Below are positions 18,732-27,510 of a DNA stretch of 64,000 nt, piece after piece. How positions within the stretch are numbered: the first letter of the stretch is position 1; every line of letters begins with the position of its first letter. The translations under genes were made by a program, and so were the position numbers. The notes below the pieces were generated by a model, which made no database searches, had not been told where the DNA came from, and saw nothing but the letters and a program-made list of their open reading frames with translations. The DNA is from Alishewanella tabrizica (lineage in GTDB: Bacteria > Pseudomonadota > Gammaproteobacteria > Enterobacterales > Alteromonadaceae): NCBI RefSeq assembly GCF_014652375.1, contig NZ_BMYR01000003.1, positions 62,001 through 126,000 on the forward strand, written 5' to 3'.

Positions 18732-20303
18732 TTACTGATTCGACGTTTTCGCCTCGTATTTTGCGGGTTGTCCAGCTGCTGGTAGCGATTGTAAAATAAA
18801 TTCACGTAAATCATCGTTCGATTTCTTTAAGTCTTCATAACGTAAATACATCATATGGCCACTACGGTATCCTTTAAAGCTCATACGATCTTTCATTTTC
18901 CCGCTGGGATCTAACTGCCACATATTATATTTAGCATCAAAGTAATTGGTTGCACCGTCGTAATAGCCAGCTTGGGTTAATACGCGCAGATAGGGGTTTT
19001 GTGCCATAGCCTGACGTAAGTTTTCGCCAGTATTATCGTTGCTGCGATCCCAAGGATTAACATTACCGAACATATTGTATTTAACATCGGTCTTGTACTT
19101 GAGTTCGGTACGTAAATAATGATTTATTGCTGGGGTGAAAGAATGTAACCACGACGTAAGTTCAGCCCAATAATCTGGCCGCTCGCCAATATCGTTTTTA
19201 TCAATACCCAGATAGCGCGAATCTAAGCGCCCGACGGTTTGGCCACGATCACGTAATAATTCTTTCCAAAAATAGGCAGTGCTAATATCTAAATTGGCAC
19301 GCAATACATTTTGGACACTGATGCCAGAATAACGACTGACTTGCTCAGCAATACGCTGCTTATCGTCAGATGACAGAGAATTGCCTCGCGCTAAGGCTGG
19401 TAAATATTCGTTGAGCGTGAAGTTTTCCACTTCGGGTAAAATGTCATACAAATCTTTTTGTTGTAAATCAGCACTCAGCATTTTGTGATACCAAGCTGTG
19501 GCAGCAAAATACGGTAAGCGATTCGCAGCTTTAACTGGCCCTTGTCGCTCAATACCAATATCGGTTGGCGACACTAATACCACTCCATTTAAATACATCC
19601 ATTCATTATTTTGCAGGGCCAAGGCTAAACCCGCGACACGGGTAGTTCCGTAGCTTTCACCAATTAAAAACTTTGGTGAGGGCCAGCGCTCATAGCGATG
19701 TACAAAGGTATTAATCCATCCTGCCAGATAATTCACATCGGCATTCACACCAAAAAACATTTTTTGCTGTTGATCGCGAGACGGCATTTTACCATCAGGC
19801 CCCGGGAGAACCCGTGAATAACCGGTGTTAACCGGATTCACAAAGACGATATCGGCGACATCCAGTACCGAGTAAGGATTGGTTTTTACACCATAGGGTT
19901 GCACAGGAAAGCCCTCGCTATCAATCACTAATGATTTAGGGCCGGTATAGGCAATATGCATCCATACGGAAGCAGAACCAGGACCTCCATTAAATGAAAT
20001 GAGTAAGGGGCGATTACTGTTGTCTTTAATATCGCTACGCTGATAATAGGTATAGAACAGCGTTGCGGTAGGATGACCATTTTCATCCCACACCGGTTGA
20101 GTACCCGTGTGCGCTTTATAGCTTACGCGCTGGCCATTAATTTCTGTACGATGCTCCGTGACGACTGCACTGTCTACATCAATACTGATGGCGTGATTCT
20201 TCTGTTGACCGCTGTGGTGGGGGGCGGTGTTGGCCAGCGTGGGTTGAGCCAATATTAGGCTGGTTCCCAATATCATTGATACGAGGTAACGTTTTGCTTG
20301 CAT
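18732..20303 (-). CDS. S10-family serine carboxypeptidase-like protein
   Basis: A 523-residue exported peptidase. A signal peptide is cleaved near residue 24 (LANTAPHH). The alpha/beta-hydrolase core shows the S10 oxyanion-hole motif NGGPGSAS near residue 105, the catalytic serine at about 217 in IGESYGT, the aspartate in GYYDGATNYF, and the histidine in RSGHMMYL near the C-terminus. Bacterial S10 enzymes remove C-terminal residues from peptides, probably in the periplasm. The gene is single, convergent with the M23 gene. Confidence 0.9.
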   Translation of the reverse strand: MQAKRYLVSMILGTSLILAQPTLANTAPHHSGQQKNHAISIDVDSAVVTEHRTEINGQRVSYKAHTGTQPVWDENGHPTATLFYTYYQRSDIKDNSNRPLLISFNGGPGSASVWMHIAYTGPKSLVIDSEGFPVQPYGVKTNPYSVLDVADIVFVNPVNTGYSRVLPGPDGKMPSRDQQQKMFFGVNADVNYLAGWINTFVHRYERWPSPKFLIGESYGTTRVAGLALALQNNEWMYLNGVVLVSPTDIGIERQGPVKAANRLPYFAATAWYHKMLSADLQQKDLYDILPEVENFTLNEYLPALARGNSLSSDDKQRIAEQVSRYSGISVQNVLRANLDISTAYFWKELLRDRGQTVGRLDSRYLGIDKNDIGERPDYWAELTSWLHSFTPAINHYLRTELKYKTDVKYNMFGNVNPWDRSNDNTGENLRQAMAQNPYLRVLTQAGYYDGATNYFDAKYNMWQLDPSGKMKDRMSFKGYRSGHMMYLRYEDLKKSNDDLREFILQSLPAAGQPAKYEAKTSNQ

Positions 20304-20520
20304 AGTGTGTTCCAGTGAAATAAGTCAATGAGTGCTAAGCTAAAAGCAAGTTTTTAGTTTGGCGCTTTACAATACCATTTCACCATAACGTTAAAAATAT
20401 CACAAACGAAGCGGCTTGCGATTGGTAACCGATTTATAAGATAGGTCGCAGGAGTTAACAAAATCACCAGTAGTAATGCAAAGCATTCTTAATTGTATAT
20501 CCATGATATTAAACAAATTT

Positions 20521-20549
20521 TTGCTAAAAACGGTTCATTGTACTATGCT
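20521..20549 (+). promoter_or_regulatory. Possible sigma-70 promoter of the bacterioferritin pair
   Basis: TTGCTA and TATGCT are 17 bp apart and end about 30 bp before the first bacterioferritin start. The match to the -35 and -10 consensus is moderate. Confidence 0.45.
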
Positions 20550-20580
20550 TGCAAACTGTATGCGTTAGCAGGAGTTGATT

Positions 20581-21054
20581 ATGCAAGGCCATCCACAGAT
20601 ATTAAGTAAATTAAATGAAGTGCTTACCGCTGAACTCACATCCATTAATCAGTACTTTTTACATGCTCGGATATATAAAAATTGGGGGTTAAAAACCCTT
20701 AATGATGTTTGCTATAAAAAATCGATTAAAGATATGAAGCAAGCTGATGCCTTAATTGAACGTATCTTAATGCTAGAAGGCTTACCAAATCTGCAAGCGC
20801 TGGGTAAATTACGCATTGGTGAAGATACCCCTGAAATGTTGCAATGCGACTTAGACTTTCAGATTGAGCAATTACCGTTATTAAAAGAAGTTATAGCCCT
20901 GTGCGAGAGCCTACAAGATTATGTTAGCCGCGATTTGCTAACAGACATTCTGGAAGATGAAGAAGAGCACCTAGATTGGTTAGAAACGCAACAACATCAG
21001 ATCACGATATTAGGTTTAGAGAATTATCTGCAAGCGCAATTAGGGGGTGAATAA
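20581..21054 (+). CDS. bfr: Bacterioferritin, heme-ligand subunit with altered ferroxidase site
   Basis: A 157-residue iron-storage subunit very similar to E. coli Bfr, including [20 protein letters not shown] and the C-terminal NYLQAQL. It keeps the heme ligand Met52. Of the six ferroxidase residues known for E. coli (E18, E51, H54, E94, E127, H130), only E18, E127 and H130 remain: position 51 is Asp, 54 is Gln and 94 is Gln. It should therefore bind heme but oxidise iron poorly. The ATG at 20581 is chosen because AGGAG lies 7 nt upstream; the TTG at 20575 is less likely. It overlaps the next gene by one base. Confidence 0.93.
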   Translation: MQGHPQILSKLNEVLTAELTSINQYFLHARIYKNWGLKTLNDVCYKKSIKDMKQADALIERILMLEGLPNLQALGKLRIGEDTPEMLQCDLDFQIEQLPLLKEVIALCESLQDYVSRDLLTDILEDEEEHLDWLETQQHQITILGLENYLQAQLGGE

Positions 21055-21521
21055 TGCAAGGAAACCAAAAGATCATTGCTGCCTTGAACACATTATTGGC
21101 GAATGAATTAGCAGCAATGGATCAGTATTTTATCCATTCTCGCATGTACCACGATTGGGGCTTACAAAAGTTATTTGTGCGTATTGATCATGAGTTTGAT
21201 GATGAAAAAGGTCATGCTTCTGCGCTAATCGAGCGAATTATTTTTCTCGGTGGCACCCCAGACATGACGAAACGTGATGCCATTCATGTTGGGCAAGATG
21301 TTCCTGCCATGCTGCAAAACGATTTAAATGTTGAATATACCGTGCAAAAACTGCTGAAGCAGACTATGGCGTTATGTGAGCAGGAACAAGATTACGTTAC
21401 CCGTAATATGTTACAGGGATTGCTAGATGATACAGAAAATGACCATGCGCATTGGTTGGAGCAGCAATTACGCTTAATTAAAATGTTGGGTTTACCAAAT
21501 TATCTACAGGCGCAGTTATAA
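21054..21521 (+). CDS. bfr: Bacterioferritin, ferroxidase subunit without heme ligand
   Basis: A 155-residue iron-storage subunit translated from a TAATG junction with the previous gene. By my alignment to E. coli Bfr it keeps all six ferroxidase ligands: E18, E51, H54, E94, and the ExxH pair, shifted by one residue to E128 and H131. Met52, the heme ligand, is replaced by Lys. The subunit should therefore catalyse iron oxidation but not bind heme. With its neighbour it probably forms mixed 24-mer shells, as described for paired bacterioferritins in Neisseria and Magnetospirillum. The tight overlap suggests coupled translation at a fixed ratio. Confidence 0.92.
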   Translation: MQGNQKIIAALNTLLANELAAMDQYFIHSRMYHDWGLQKLFVRIDHEFDDEKGHASALIERIIFLGGTPDMTKRDAIHVGQDVPAMLQNDLNVEYTVQKLLKQTMALCEQEQDYVTRNMLQGLLDDTENDHAHWLEQQLRLIKMLGLPNYLQAQL

Positions 21522-21580
21522 GTTTTAACTTGGTTTGTTTAGTATGTTTAACAGCGTTAAAGTGCATGGATGAGCAGTTC

Positions 21581-21612
21581 TAACACAACGTTTCATGACA
21601 AACGTTGTGTTA
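21581..21612. terminator. Perfect 13-bp hairpin between convergent genes
   Basis: TAACACAACGTTT and AAACGTTGTGTTA pair perfectly around a 6-nt loop. It lies between the bacterioferritin operon and the converging unknown gene. There is no T-run, so it may act as a terminator or an RNA-stabilising stem. Confidence 0.55.
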
Positions 21613-21637
21613 TCACCTGTTACTTGAGCAAGCTTCT

Positions 21638-22375
21638 TCAGTGCTGCTCAATACGGATATATAACCATTGAAAGCGGATTGCCTGTTGTTGTAACCAATG
21701 ATAACACGCACGCGATAAGCAATCGGTTGTTTGACAGTGTAAAGTGTGACTATTGCCATGCTCCCACGACTGCAGAATTTTAAAATGTCCTTTTGGCATT
21801 GTTCCTTGCCGACTTAACCATTCTGACAACTTTGCCGGAGCAATTTGCCCAGTATTTATTAGTTCTAAGGATGCCAGTGCCTGACATAGTGGCACCTGTT
21901 GCGATTGAAAACGCACAGCTTGGCAACCGGTTAAGTGCTGTTGGGTTAACCACAGTGCAATTTTGCTATAACTATTCTGTGGCTGTACCTCCAGTATGGA
22001 TGCTGAGTTAAAGTGGTTTTGCTCACTTTCCAACGTTATTTCAAACTCATAGCCTAGATAGCATTCATTTAAACAGCGAAAATCTAAGAAGCGCAAATGG
22101 TACCAACCCGCATCGGTCGGAAATAGTCGATGCTGCTGGCAAGGCTGCTGTATTGCGGTTGGGTCACGTTGTAATGAGGGCCAGCATTCCGCGACCAACC
22201 CGAAAACCTTTCTGAGCATCGGCTTACTGAATAACAATGCATTTCTCCAAAGCACAGGGGGTAAACTATTCAAAAATGCGCGGATTTGCATTACCCCGAA
22301 GATGCAGTGCGAGCCACAAAGATCAAAAAAATCTCTTATTGATTCTCGACATCCGTTAATGGGAAGTATAATCAT
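21638..22375 (-). CDS. Unrecognised protein downstream of a Fur-like box
   Basis: I do not recognise this 245-residue protein. It is rich in Gln, Leu, Trp and Cys (nine or so cysteines) and has no signal peptide or clear membrane helix in the main body. The frame opens at 22375, but the ATG at 22291 (MQIRAFLNSLPPVLWRN) is a plausible alternative with a weak GGGG site before it. No FhuF-type 2Fe-2S pattern or phosphopantetheinyl-transferase motif is apparent. Its promoter region carries a Fur-like box, and it sits between iron-storage and metal-receptor genes. An iron-related role is only inferred. Confidence 0.6.
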   Translation of the reverse strand: MIILPINGCRESIRDFFDLCGSHCIFGVMQIRAFLNSLPPVLWRNALLFSKPMLRKVFGLVAECWPSLQRDPTAIQQPCQQHRLFPTDAGWYHLRFLDFRCLNECYLGYEFEITLESEQNHFNSASILEVQPQNSYSKIALWLTQQHLTGCQAVRFQSQQVPLCQALASLELINTGQIAPAKLSEWLSRQGTMPKGHFKILQSWEHGNSHTLHCQTTDCLSRACYHWLQQQAIRFQWLYIRIEQH

Positions 22376-22388
22376 TTACTGCATTAAT

Positions 22389-22408
22389 GCAAATGATTAT
22401 CATTATTA
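22389..22408 (-). promoter_or_regulatory. Fur-like box
   Basis: Read on the minus strand, AATAATGATAATCATTTGC matches 16 of 19 bases of the classical Fur consensus. It lies just before the frame opening of the unknown gene and about 200 bp from the ZnuD-like gene, so it more probably controls the former. Confidence 0.72.
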
Positions 22409-22549
22409 TATATTTGTGTCTCAAGTGATCATCTCGGTTGTGGGCTGTTATTAGACGGTGCATTGTTACCTCTTTTCCTTCAAGTCTTAGATTGACTCTC
22501 TTTTTCCACTAACGAAAGTACTGTATTGTTATGTTATCACATTGCTGTT

Positions 22550-22572
22550 ATATTGTTATGATATAACATTGT
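22550..22572 (+). promoter_or_regulatory. Zur-like box of the ZnuD operon
   Basis: The core TGTTATGATATAACA (22554-22568) differs from the gammaproteobacterial Zur core TGTTATANTATAACA at one defined base. Over the full 23-bp site it matches about 16 of 22 defined bases. It ends 34 bp before the receptor start, so it would cover the promoter. Confidence 0.78.
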
Positions 22573-22606
22573 GTTGATGGCTAATGATATTCTTCTCGGA
22601 GGAAAA

Positions 22607-25096
22607 ATGATTAAGAAAAGTGCGTTAGCACTCTTAGTTGCGGCAGCGGTTAACGCACCGTCGGTATGGGCGAATTCAATTAGTGGTGTCGTTAAAAATG
22701 CGCAGGGTGCACCTGTGGCCAATGCCGAAATTAATGTAATTGGAGCAGCTGCCAGAACGGTATCTGATGAGCAGGGGCGTTTTACATTAACTGGCGTACC
22801 GGTCAATCAGGTCGAGTTGCATATTTCCGCAAGACGCTATGGTCATGCTAATGTTGAATTAACGGTGCCTTCTTCAGGTGTAAATAATGTCGAATTGGTT
22901 ATCCAAGCAAGCACACTAGAAATTATCGATGTTACTGCCAGTCCCTTACATGCTTCAATAACCGAATCGGCTTTACCCGTGAGTGTCTTAGCAGGTGATC
23001 GTTTAAAGATGCAGCAGGCAGCAACGTTAGGGGATACCTTGCGTAAAGAAGTAGGGGTTCATTCTAATTTTCATGGCGGTGTTGCCAGTAGTCCAATTAT
23101 TCGTGGTTTAGATGGTCCTCGCGTACTGATTATGCAAAATGGCCTTGATGCCGGTGATGCCTCTCGAGTAGGCCCTGATCACAGTGTGGCAACCGAAGCC
23201 AGTACTGCAACGCAAATAGAGGTATTACGTGGCCCAGCAACATTATTTTATGGCAGTGGTGCCATCGGTGGTGTGGTTAATATTGTAGATGAACGCGTGC
23301 CCACTAGCAGTACACCTCGTGCTGAATGGCTAGCAGAATTACAAAGTGTTGATTCGGCTAAGTTAGTCGCTGGCTCATTAGTTAATGGTAATGATAAGTA
23401 CGCCGTTTATTTAGATGGTTTTTGGCGTGACACCATTAATTACAAAGCACCAGGTGATTGGCAGGGCGAGTTGCATGCCGAGCATGATGAGCATGCGGAT
23501 CATGATCATGGCCATGAACACGATCATGAGGATGAGCATGCACATGACTCTGCTGCTGCCCGCCGCATTGCTAACACGGCGAGCACCAGTAAAGGATTCA
23601 CTGTGGGGGGGAGTCGCTTACTAGAGAACGGCTTTGTGGGGCTCTCTTACGGCAGATTAGATCGTGAGTACGGCATTCCCGGCCATAGCCATGGTGGAGG
23701 GGAAGAAGAAGTACTCGCAGATAAGCAACAAGATCGCCTGCAATTGCAAAGCGAGTTGTTTTTTACCCATCCTTGGATCCGCCAAGTGAATAGCCGTTTA
23801 GCCTTTACCGATTATCAGCATGCTGAAATCGAAAATGGCGATGTTGGCACGGTGTTTAAAAATAAAAGCCACGAAGCACGTTTTGAAGTATTGCATCAAC
23901 CGTTCTATCACTGGAAAGGTGGCTTGAGTGTGCATTACAAATACAGTGATTTTGAAGCGGTAGGCAGCGAGGCTTTTACACCACCGTCAGAAACAACCAT
24001 TTTAGCGTTAGGTTGGATGACTGAACGGCATTTCGGACCAGTGTTGGTGCAGTTAGGTGCCCGAGTTGAACAAGTTGATTTAACGGCTGCACAGGTGCGG
24101 TTGCCAGAATTACCCTTGCATGCCCATGGTGGGGATGCCCATGAGCATGATCACGATCATGATCATAGTTCTGGTGTTGAGATTACACGCATTTTTGCTG
24201 TGGACAATCGTTATGCGCCTACCAGTTTTTCAGCCGGTTTAGTATGGGATTTTGCTGAAGGTTATAATCTTGGTGTGTCGGCTTCACGGTCTGAACGCGC
24301 ACCTAGTGCGGCAGAATTGCTCTCGTTTGGGCCACACATTGGTACGCGTAGTTATGAAATTGGTTCATTGTTTCAACTTAATGCCGATCAAGATGGCTTT
24401 GAGTTAAACCGAAATGTTTTTGATATGGAATTATCGCGTAACCTTGACCTCACCCTACGCAAATTTAACGGCGATTTTGGTTTCGTATTAAACGCGTTCT
24501 ACAATCGCGTAGATAATTATTTCTATCAACGTAATACCGGGTTATTTGCTGAATTTACGCATGAGCATGGCGAAGAAGAGCATGATCATAGTGATGATCA
24601 TCAACACGACCACGACCACGACCATGGCCACAGTCATAGCGATGAACTGCCTGTGTACTTATTCGCTAACGAAAATGTTGATTTGCATGGTTTTGAAGCA
24701 CAGTTTGTTTGGCAGCTTAGCGAGCCTTATCGTTTAACGGTTCAAGGTGATTATATTCGTGCTCGCCTTCGTGATGGCGGTGAATTACCGCGTACACCTC
24801 CTTTGCGTTTGATGACCGAATTGGCTTATCAAGGTAATCACTTTGATGCCGATTTCAGTATCAGTCGCTACTTTAAGCAAGAAAAAACTGCAGCGTTTGA
24901 AGACGCATCTGCTGCATACACCTTGGTTGACGCCAGTGTTAGCTACCGCTTTAACTTAGGGGCACAAGACCTAGTTGCTTATGTCAAAGCGCAAAACTTA
25001 ACCGACGAATTGGCGTTAGTGCACACTTCCTTTTTGCGCGATATCACACCGTTACCTGGTAGGAATTTCTCAGTCGGTATTCGTGGCACATTTTAA
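22607..25096 (+). CDS. ZnuD-like TonB-dependent zinc receptor with His-rich loops
   Basis: An outer-membrane receptor of about 829 residues, likely for zinc. After the signal peptide (ends near WANS) comes a carboxypeptidase-like beta domain (about 20-105, SGVVKNAQGAPVANAEINV), then the TonB plug (IEVLRGPATLFYGSGAIGGVVN) and the barrel, ending in GIRGTF. Three loops are packed with His, Asp and Glu, near residues 290-317, 504-523 and 649-680, suited to capturing zinc. Overall it resembles ZnuD of Neisseria. The start is set by GGAGG 5 nt before ATG 22607; the frame opens at 22571. It begins a two-gene operon behind a Zur-like box. Confidence 0.9.
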   Translation: MIKKSALALLVAAAVNAPSVWANSISGVVKNAQGAPVANAEINVIGAAARTVSDEQGRFTLTGVPVNQVELHISARRYGHANVELTVPSSGVNNVELVIQASTLEIIDVTASPLHASITESALPVSVLAGDRLKMQQAATLGDTLRKEVGVHSNFHGGVASSPIIRGLDGPRVLIMQNGLDAGDASRVGPDHSVATEASTATQIEVLRGPATLFYGSGAIGGVVNIVDERVPTSSTPRAEWLAELQSVDSAKLVAGSLVNGNDKYAVYLDGFWRDTINYKAPGDWQGELHAEHDEHADHDHGHEHDHEDEHAHDSAAARRIANTASTSKGFTVGGSRLLENGFVGLSYGRLDREYGIPGHSHGGGEEEVLADKQQDRLQLQSELFFTHPWIRQVNSRLAFTDYQHAEIENGDVGTVFKNKSHEARFEVLHQPFYHWKGGLSVHYKYSDFEAVGSEAFTPPSETTILALGWMTERHFGPVLVQLGARVEQVDLTAAQVRLPELPLHAHGGDAHEHDHDHDHSSGVEITRIFAVDNRYAPTSFSAGLVWDFAEGYNLGVSASRSERAPSAAELLSFGPHIGTRSYEIGSLFQLNADQDGFELNRNVFDMELSRNLDLTLRKFNGDFGFVLNAFYNRVDNYFYQRNTGLFAEFTHEHGEEEHDHSDDHQHDHDHDHGHSHSDELPVYLFANENVDLHGFEAQFVWQLSEPYRLTVQGDYIRARLRDGGELPRTPPLRLMTELAYQGNHFDADFSISRYFKQEKTAAFEDASAAYTLVDASVSYRFNLGAQDLVAYVKAQNLTDELALVHTSFLRDITPLPGRNFSVGIRGTF

Positions 25097-25158
25097 ATCA
25101 TAACGAAAAGGCTGCTGGTTAAAGCAGCCAATAACAGTGAGAATTAGAGGAAATATTT

Positions 25159-26499
25159 ATGCGTTATACAACGCCTTTACGGGCTATTTCAATAGCGGTG
25201 AGTGCGGCTTTGCTGGTTGCTTGTGGCGATACAGAAATCAATATCAATGAACGCGAGCCAGTCGTTATTGAAAATCCTGAACATGATCACGATGCCGTGA
25301 ATACCCACGGTCGTTTAGTGATTTCAGCCTTAGATTCTGCGTATGTGCAAGTATTAGCGCTGCCAGCTAAAACCGAACTTGACAGCTTTTTAGTTACGGC
25401 AACGCCAAGTGCGCTTTATGCTTCTGGTGATTATCGGTATGCCGCAGTGGTGCAACGCACCCAAGATCGGGTTAACTTTATTGATGGCGGTTTATGGCAA
25501 GAAGATCACGCCGATCATTTACACGATTACGAAGCAGAACCGCGCTTAATGCCCTTCCAGTTAACGCAAGTTCGCCCTACACATTTTACGCAAGCTGAAG
25601 GTCAATTAGCCGTATTTTTTGACGGCAACAGTGTAACGGGAACCCCCGCAGGTGTGGCGGTTTTAACTGATGCTGATATTGGTGAAGATCGTACAGATTA
25701 TCCAGAACTCACTTATGATACGCATCAGCATGGTGCAGCTCAGCCAAGAGGTGAATTTTTAATTAGTACAATTCGTGATGTCAACAGCAGTACCACACTG
25801 CCTGATAAGGTTGGATTGTATCATCAGCACAGTGAGCATTACGACCTAGAGCAAACCTTTACAGAAACGTGCCCTGGTTTGCATGGTAGTGCACAAAACC
25901 ATGATTTCATTGCTTTTGGCTGTACTGATGGCGTGTTATTAATCGCGCAAACGGGCTCGACATTTACAGCAAGTAAATTGGCAAATTCCGACGCGCTAAC
26001 CGGTTCGATGCGTATTGGTTCTTTAGGCGGCTTCCATAAGGCTGAGCATTTCGTGGGGTTTGCGGGTACAAGCATGTTCGCCATTCATCCAGAGGAGGGT
26101 GAAATGGTGGCGTTAGATTGGCAACCGGGTAATGCCACGGCGATTACCGGTTATGGTTTTGCTGAACAAGGTGAGAAGTTTGTATTATTAGACAATACCG
26201 GCACGTTAACCATTTTTAACTACCATGGCCATGATCATGCGGGACAAAATGCGTTTGAATTTGACAGTAAGCTTGCATTAAACACTAGTGCTAATGCCTT
26301 ACCTACGGGGAGTCGTTTTGAGTTAGCTATTTCGGCAAGTGATGACAAAGTGTACGTGACCAATCCGATAACACGACAGTTAATGACGATTGATCTCCAT
26401 GACGCTGAAATGGTGAGTGAAAAACCATTACCTTATATCCCTGGTAAATTAGTGTGGTTGGGGATTGCGAGTCCAGCAGACGCGCATCACGATCATTAA
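25159..26499 (+). CDS. His-rich lipoprotein, AztD-like zinc chaperone
   Basis: A 446-residue lipoprotein (lipobox LLVAC, Cys 22). Short histidine clusters occur near residues 35-38 (EHDHD), 112-118 (DHADHLHD), in YHQHSEHYD, in YHGHDHAG and at the very C-terminus (HHDH). The strand-turn pattern suggests a beta-propeller. Those features fit AztD, the periplasmic zinc metallochaperone, which is a propeller with His-rich metal sites. It lies 62 bp after the ZnuD-like gene with a good AGAGGAA site, so it is probably co-transcribed and would receive zinc on the periplasmic side. The family call is by pattern; zinc binding is inferred. Confidence 0.75.
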   Translation: MRYTTPLRAISIAVSAALLVACGDTEININEREPVVIENPEHDHDAVNTHGRLVISALDSAYVQVLALPAKTELDSFLVTATPSALYASGDYRYAAVVQRTQDRVNFIDGGLWQEDHADHLHDYEAEPRLMPFQLTQVRPTHFTQAEGQLAVFFDGNSVTGTPAGVAVLTDADIGEDRTDYPELTYDTHQHGAAQPRGEFLISTIRDVNSSTTLPDKVGLYHQHSEHYDLEQTFTETCPGLHGSAQNHDFIAFGCTDGVLLIAQTGSTFTASKLANSDALTGSMRIGSLGGFHKAEHFVGFAGTSMFAIHPEEGEMVALDWQPGNATAITGYGFAEQGEKFVLLDNTGTLTIFNYHGHDHAGQNAFEFDSKLALNTSANALPTGSRFELAISASDDKVYVTNPITRQLMTIDLHDAEMVSEKPLPYIPGKLVWLGIASPADAHHDH

Positions 26500-26831
26500 T
26501 GTACGCCTACTAGTGCGTGTAGCGATGCGTGTTTCTAAGTAAAGGTTGCTGAACGCTTGCTGCCACATAGCAATGTTGGCTGTGCGCTCCAATAATGTAG
26601 TTCCTTGGTGTTGTTTTGCCGCGTAGCCTTGTGTTGCGCGGTTTTTTTATGCGGCAAGCGTAGGGATGGCAAGCAAGCGCTGTGCGCGTTCATGTTAATT
26701 TAATCTATTATCCGCGTTCTGTTCATCTTAAGTCCGCTTTGACGTTAATACTGGTCTTTTATACTTATCTCATCAAGCAATAGCTCGGTGCCCTAGTTAG
26801 GGTTTACTTTTAGCAAACGTAAAAGGTATAG
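26500..26831. other. Intergenic region, 332 bp
   Basis: The region holds the terminator at 26618-26649 and presumably the promoter of the next gene. I see no other gene or strong operator in it. Confidence 0.5.
26618..26649 (+). terminator. Probable terminator of the ZnuD operon
   Basis: CCGCG and CGCGG pair around a 13-nt loop and are followed by seven or eight T's. The stem is short but the T-run is strong. Confidence 0.6.
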
Positions 26832-27389
26832 ATGATGACGTTCACAAAACTTACTTTACTCAGCAGTGCACTGTTTTTTGCAACCTTGAGCCATGCCACA
26901 GTAGCCAACAAAAGCCCAATTACGGAGGCAGAGTTACAAGCCGCTCAGCAAGCGTGGGGCAAAGCCTTAATTAGTATCAGCGATGCATACACGCAAGGCG
27001 GTCGTGCGCAAGCAGAACAAACCGCACGCGCCGTGTTAGATGCAGCTTACGGCTATAATTTAGGCGCTGTTTTATTTAAACCTACCCTAACCAGTGGTGA
27101 ACAAACGTTTCGTACCACTTATGACGGGGCATTAGCGTACTTTGTCGGTGGCAACAGTACTTATGCAACTGATAGCGGTTTTGCCTTAAAAGGGTGGCAA
27201 GGGTATGAATTTACTAACGCGGCCGTGCATATGAACGGCGATTTAGCCTTAACCATGGGCCATGTAAAATTGACTAACAAAGACGGTAGTGTAACCACGG
27301 TAGATAAAACGTGGGGTTTCAAGAAAGATGACAACGGCGCCTTGCGCATTGTGCTGCATCACTCTTCGTTACCCTACAGCGCTAACTAA
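26832..27389 (+). CDS. Secreted NTF2-like (SnoaL/CaMKII-association type) protein
   Basis: A protein of about 185 residues with a signal peptide cleaved near residue 23 (SHATVANK). The mature chain has the helix-then-sheet pattern of small NTF2-like domains: AQQAWGKALISISDAYTQGG, then a strand-rich half with FVGGN, NGDLALTMGHVKLTNKDGS and VDKTWGFKKDDNGALRIVLHHSS. Similar proteins are sometimes labelled phosphoribosyl-AMP cyclohydrolase, a call I do not support because none of that enzyme's metal motifs is visible. Function unknown. It stands alone, with a terminator right after it. Confidence 0.65.
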   Translation: MMTFTKLTLLSSALFFATLSHATVANKSPITEAELQAAQQAWGKALISISDAYTQGGRAQAEQTARAVLDAAYGYNLGAVLFKPTLTSGEQTFRTTYDGALAYFVGGNSTYATDSGFALKGWQGYEFTNAAVHMNGDLALTMGHVKLTNKDGSVTTVDKTWGFKKDDNGALRIVLHHSSLPYSAN

Positions 27390-27426
27390 GTGTAACGTTT
27401 TTGCCACGAGTTCCCATTGATGCTTT

Positions 27427-27462
27427 GGCTGGTAATACCCTCTGGTTACCAGCCCTTTTTTT
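27427..27462 (+). terminator. Rho-independent terminator
   Basis: GGCTGGTAA and TTACCAGCC pair around a 10-nt loop and are followed by seven T's. Confidence 0.85.
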
Positions 27463-27510
27463 ACCTAAATTTTGCAGCAATACCCTTATCGCGCAGCACA
27501 ATAAACCCAC

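Noticed and set aside
23415-23624. Met/His-rich frame inside the ZnuD-like gene
   Set aside because: It is a shadow of the repetitive CAT/GAT codons in the His-rich loop.
24546-24737. Second Met-rich frame inside the ZnuD-like gene
   Set aside because: Same cause: repetitive codons read in another frame.
26832-27389. Possible phosphoribosyl-AMP cyclohydrolase
   Set aside because: The metal and substrate motifs of that enzyme are absent, and the protein is secreted.
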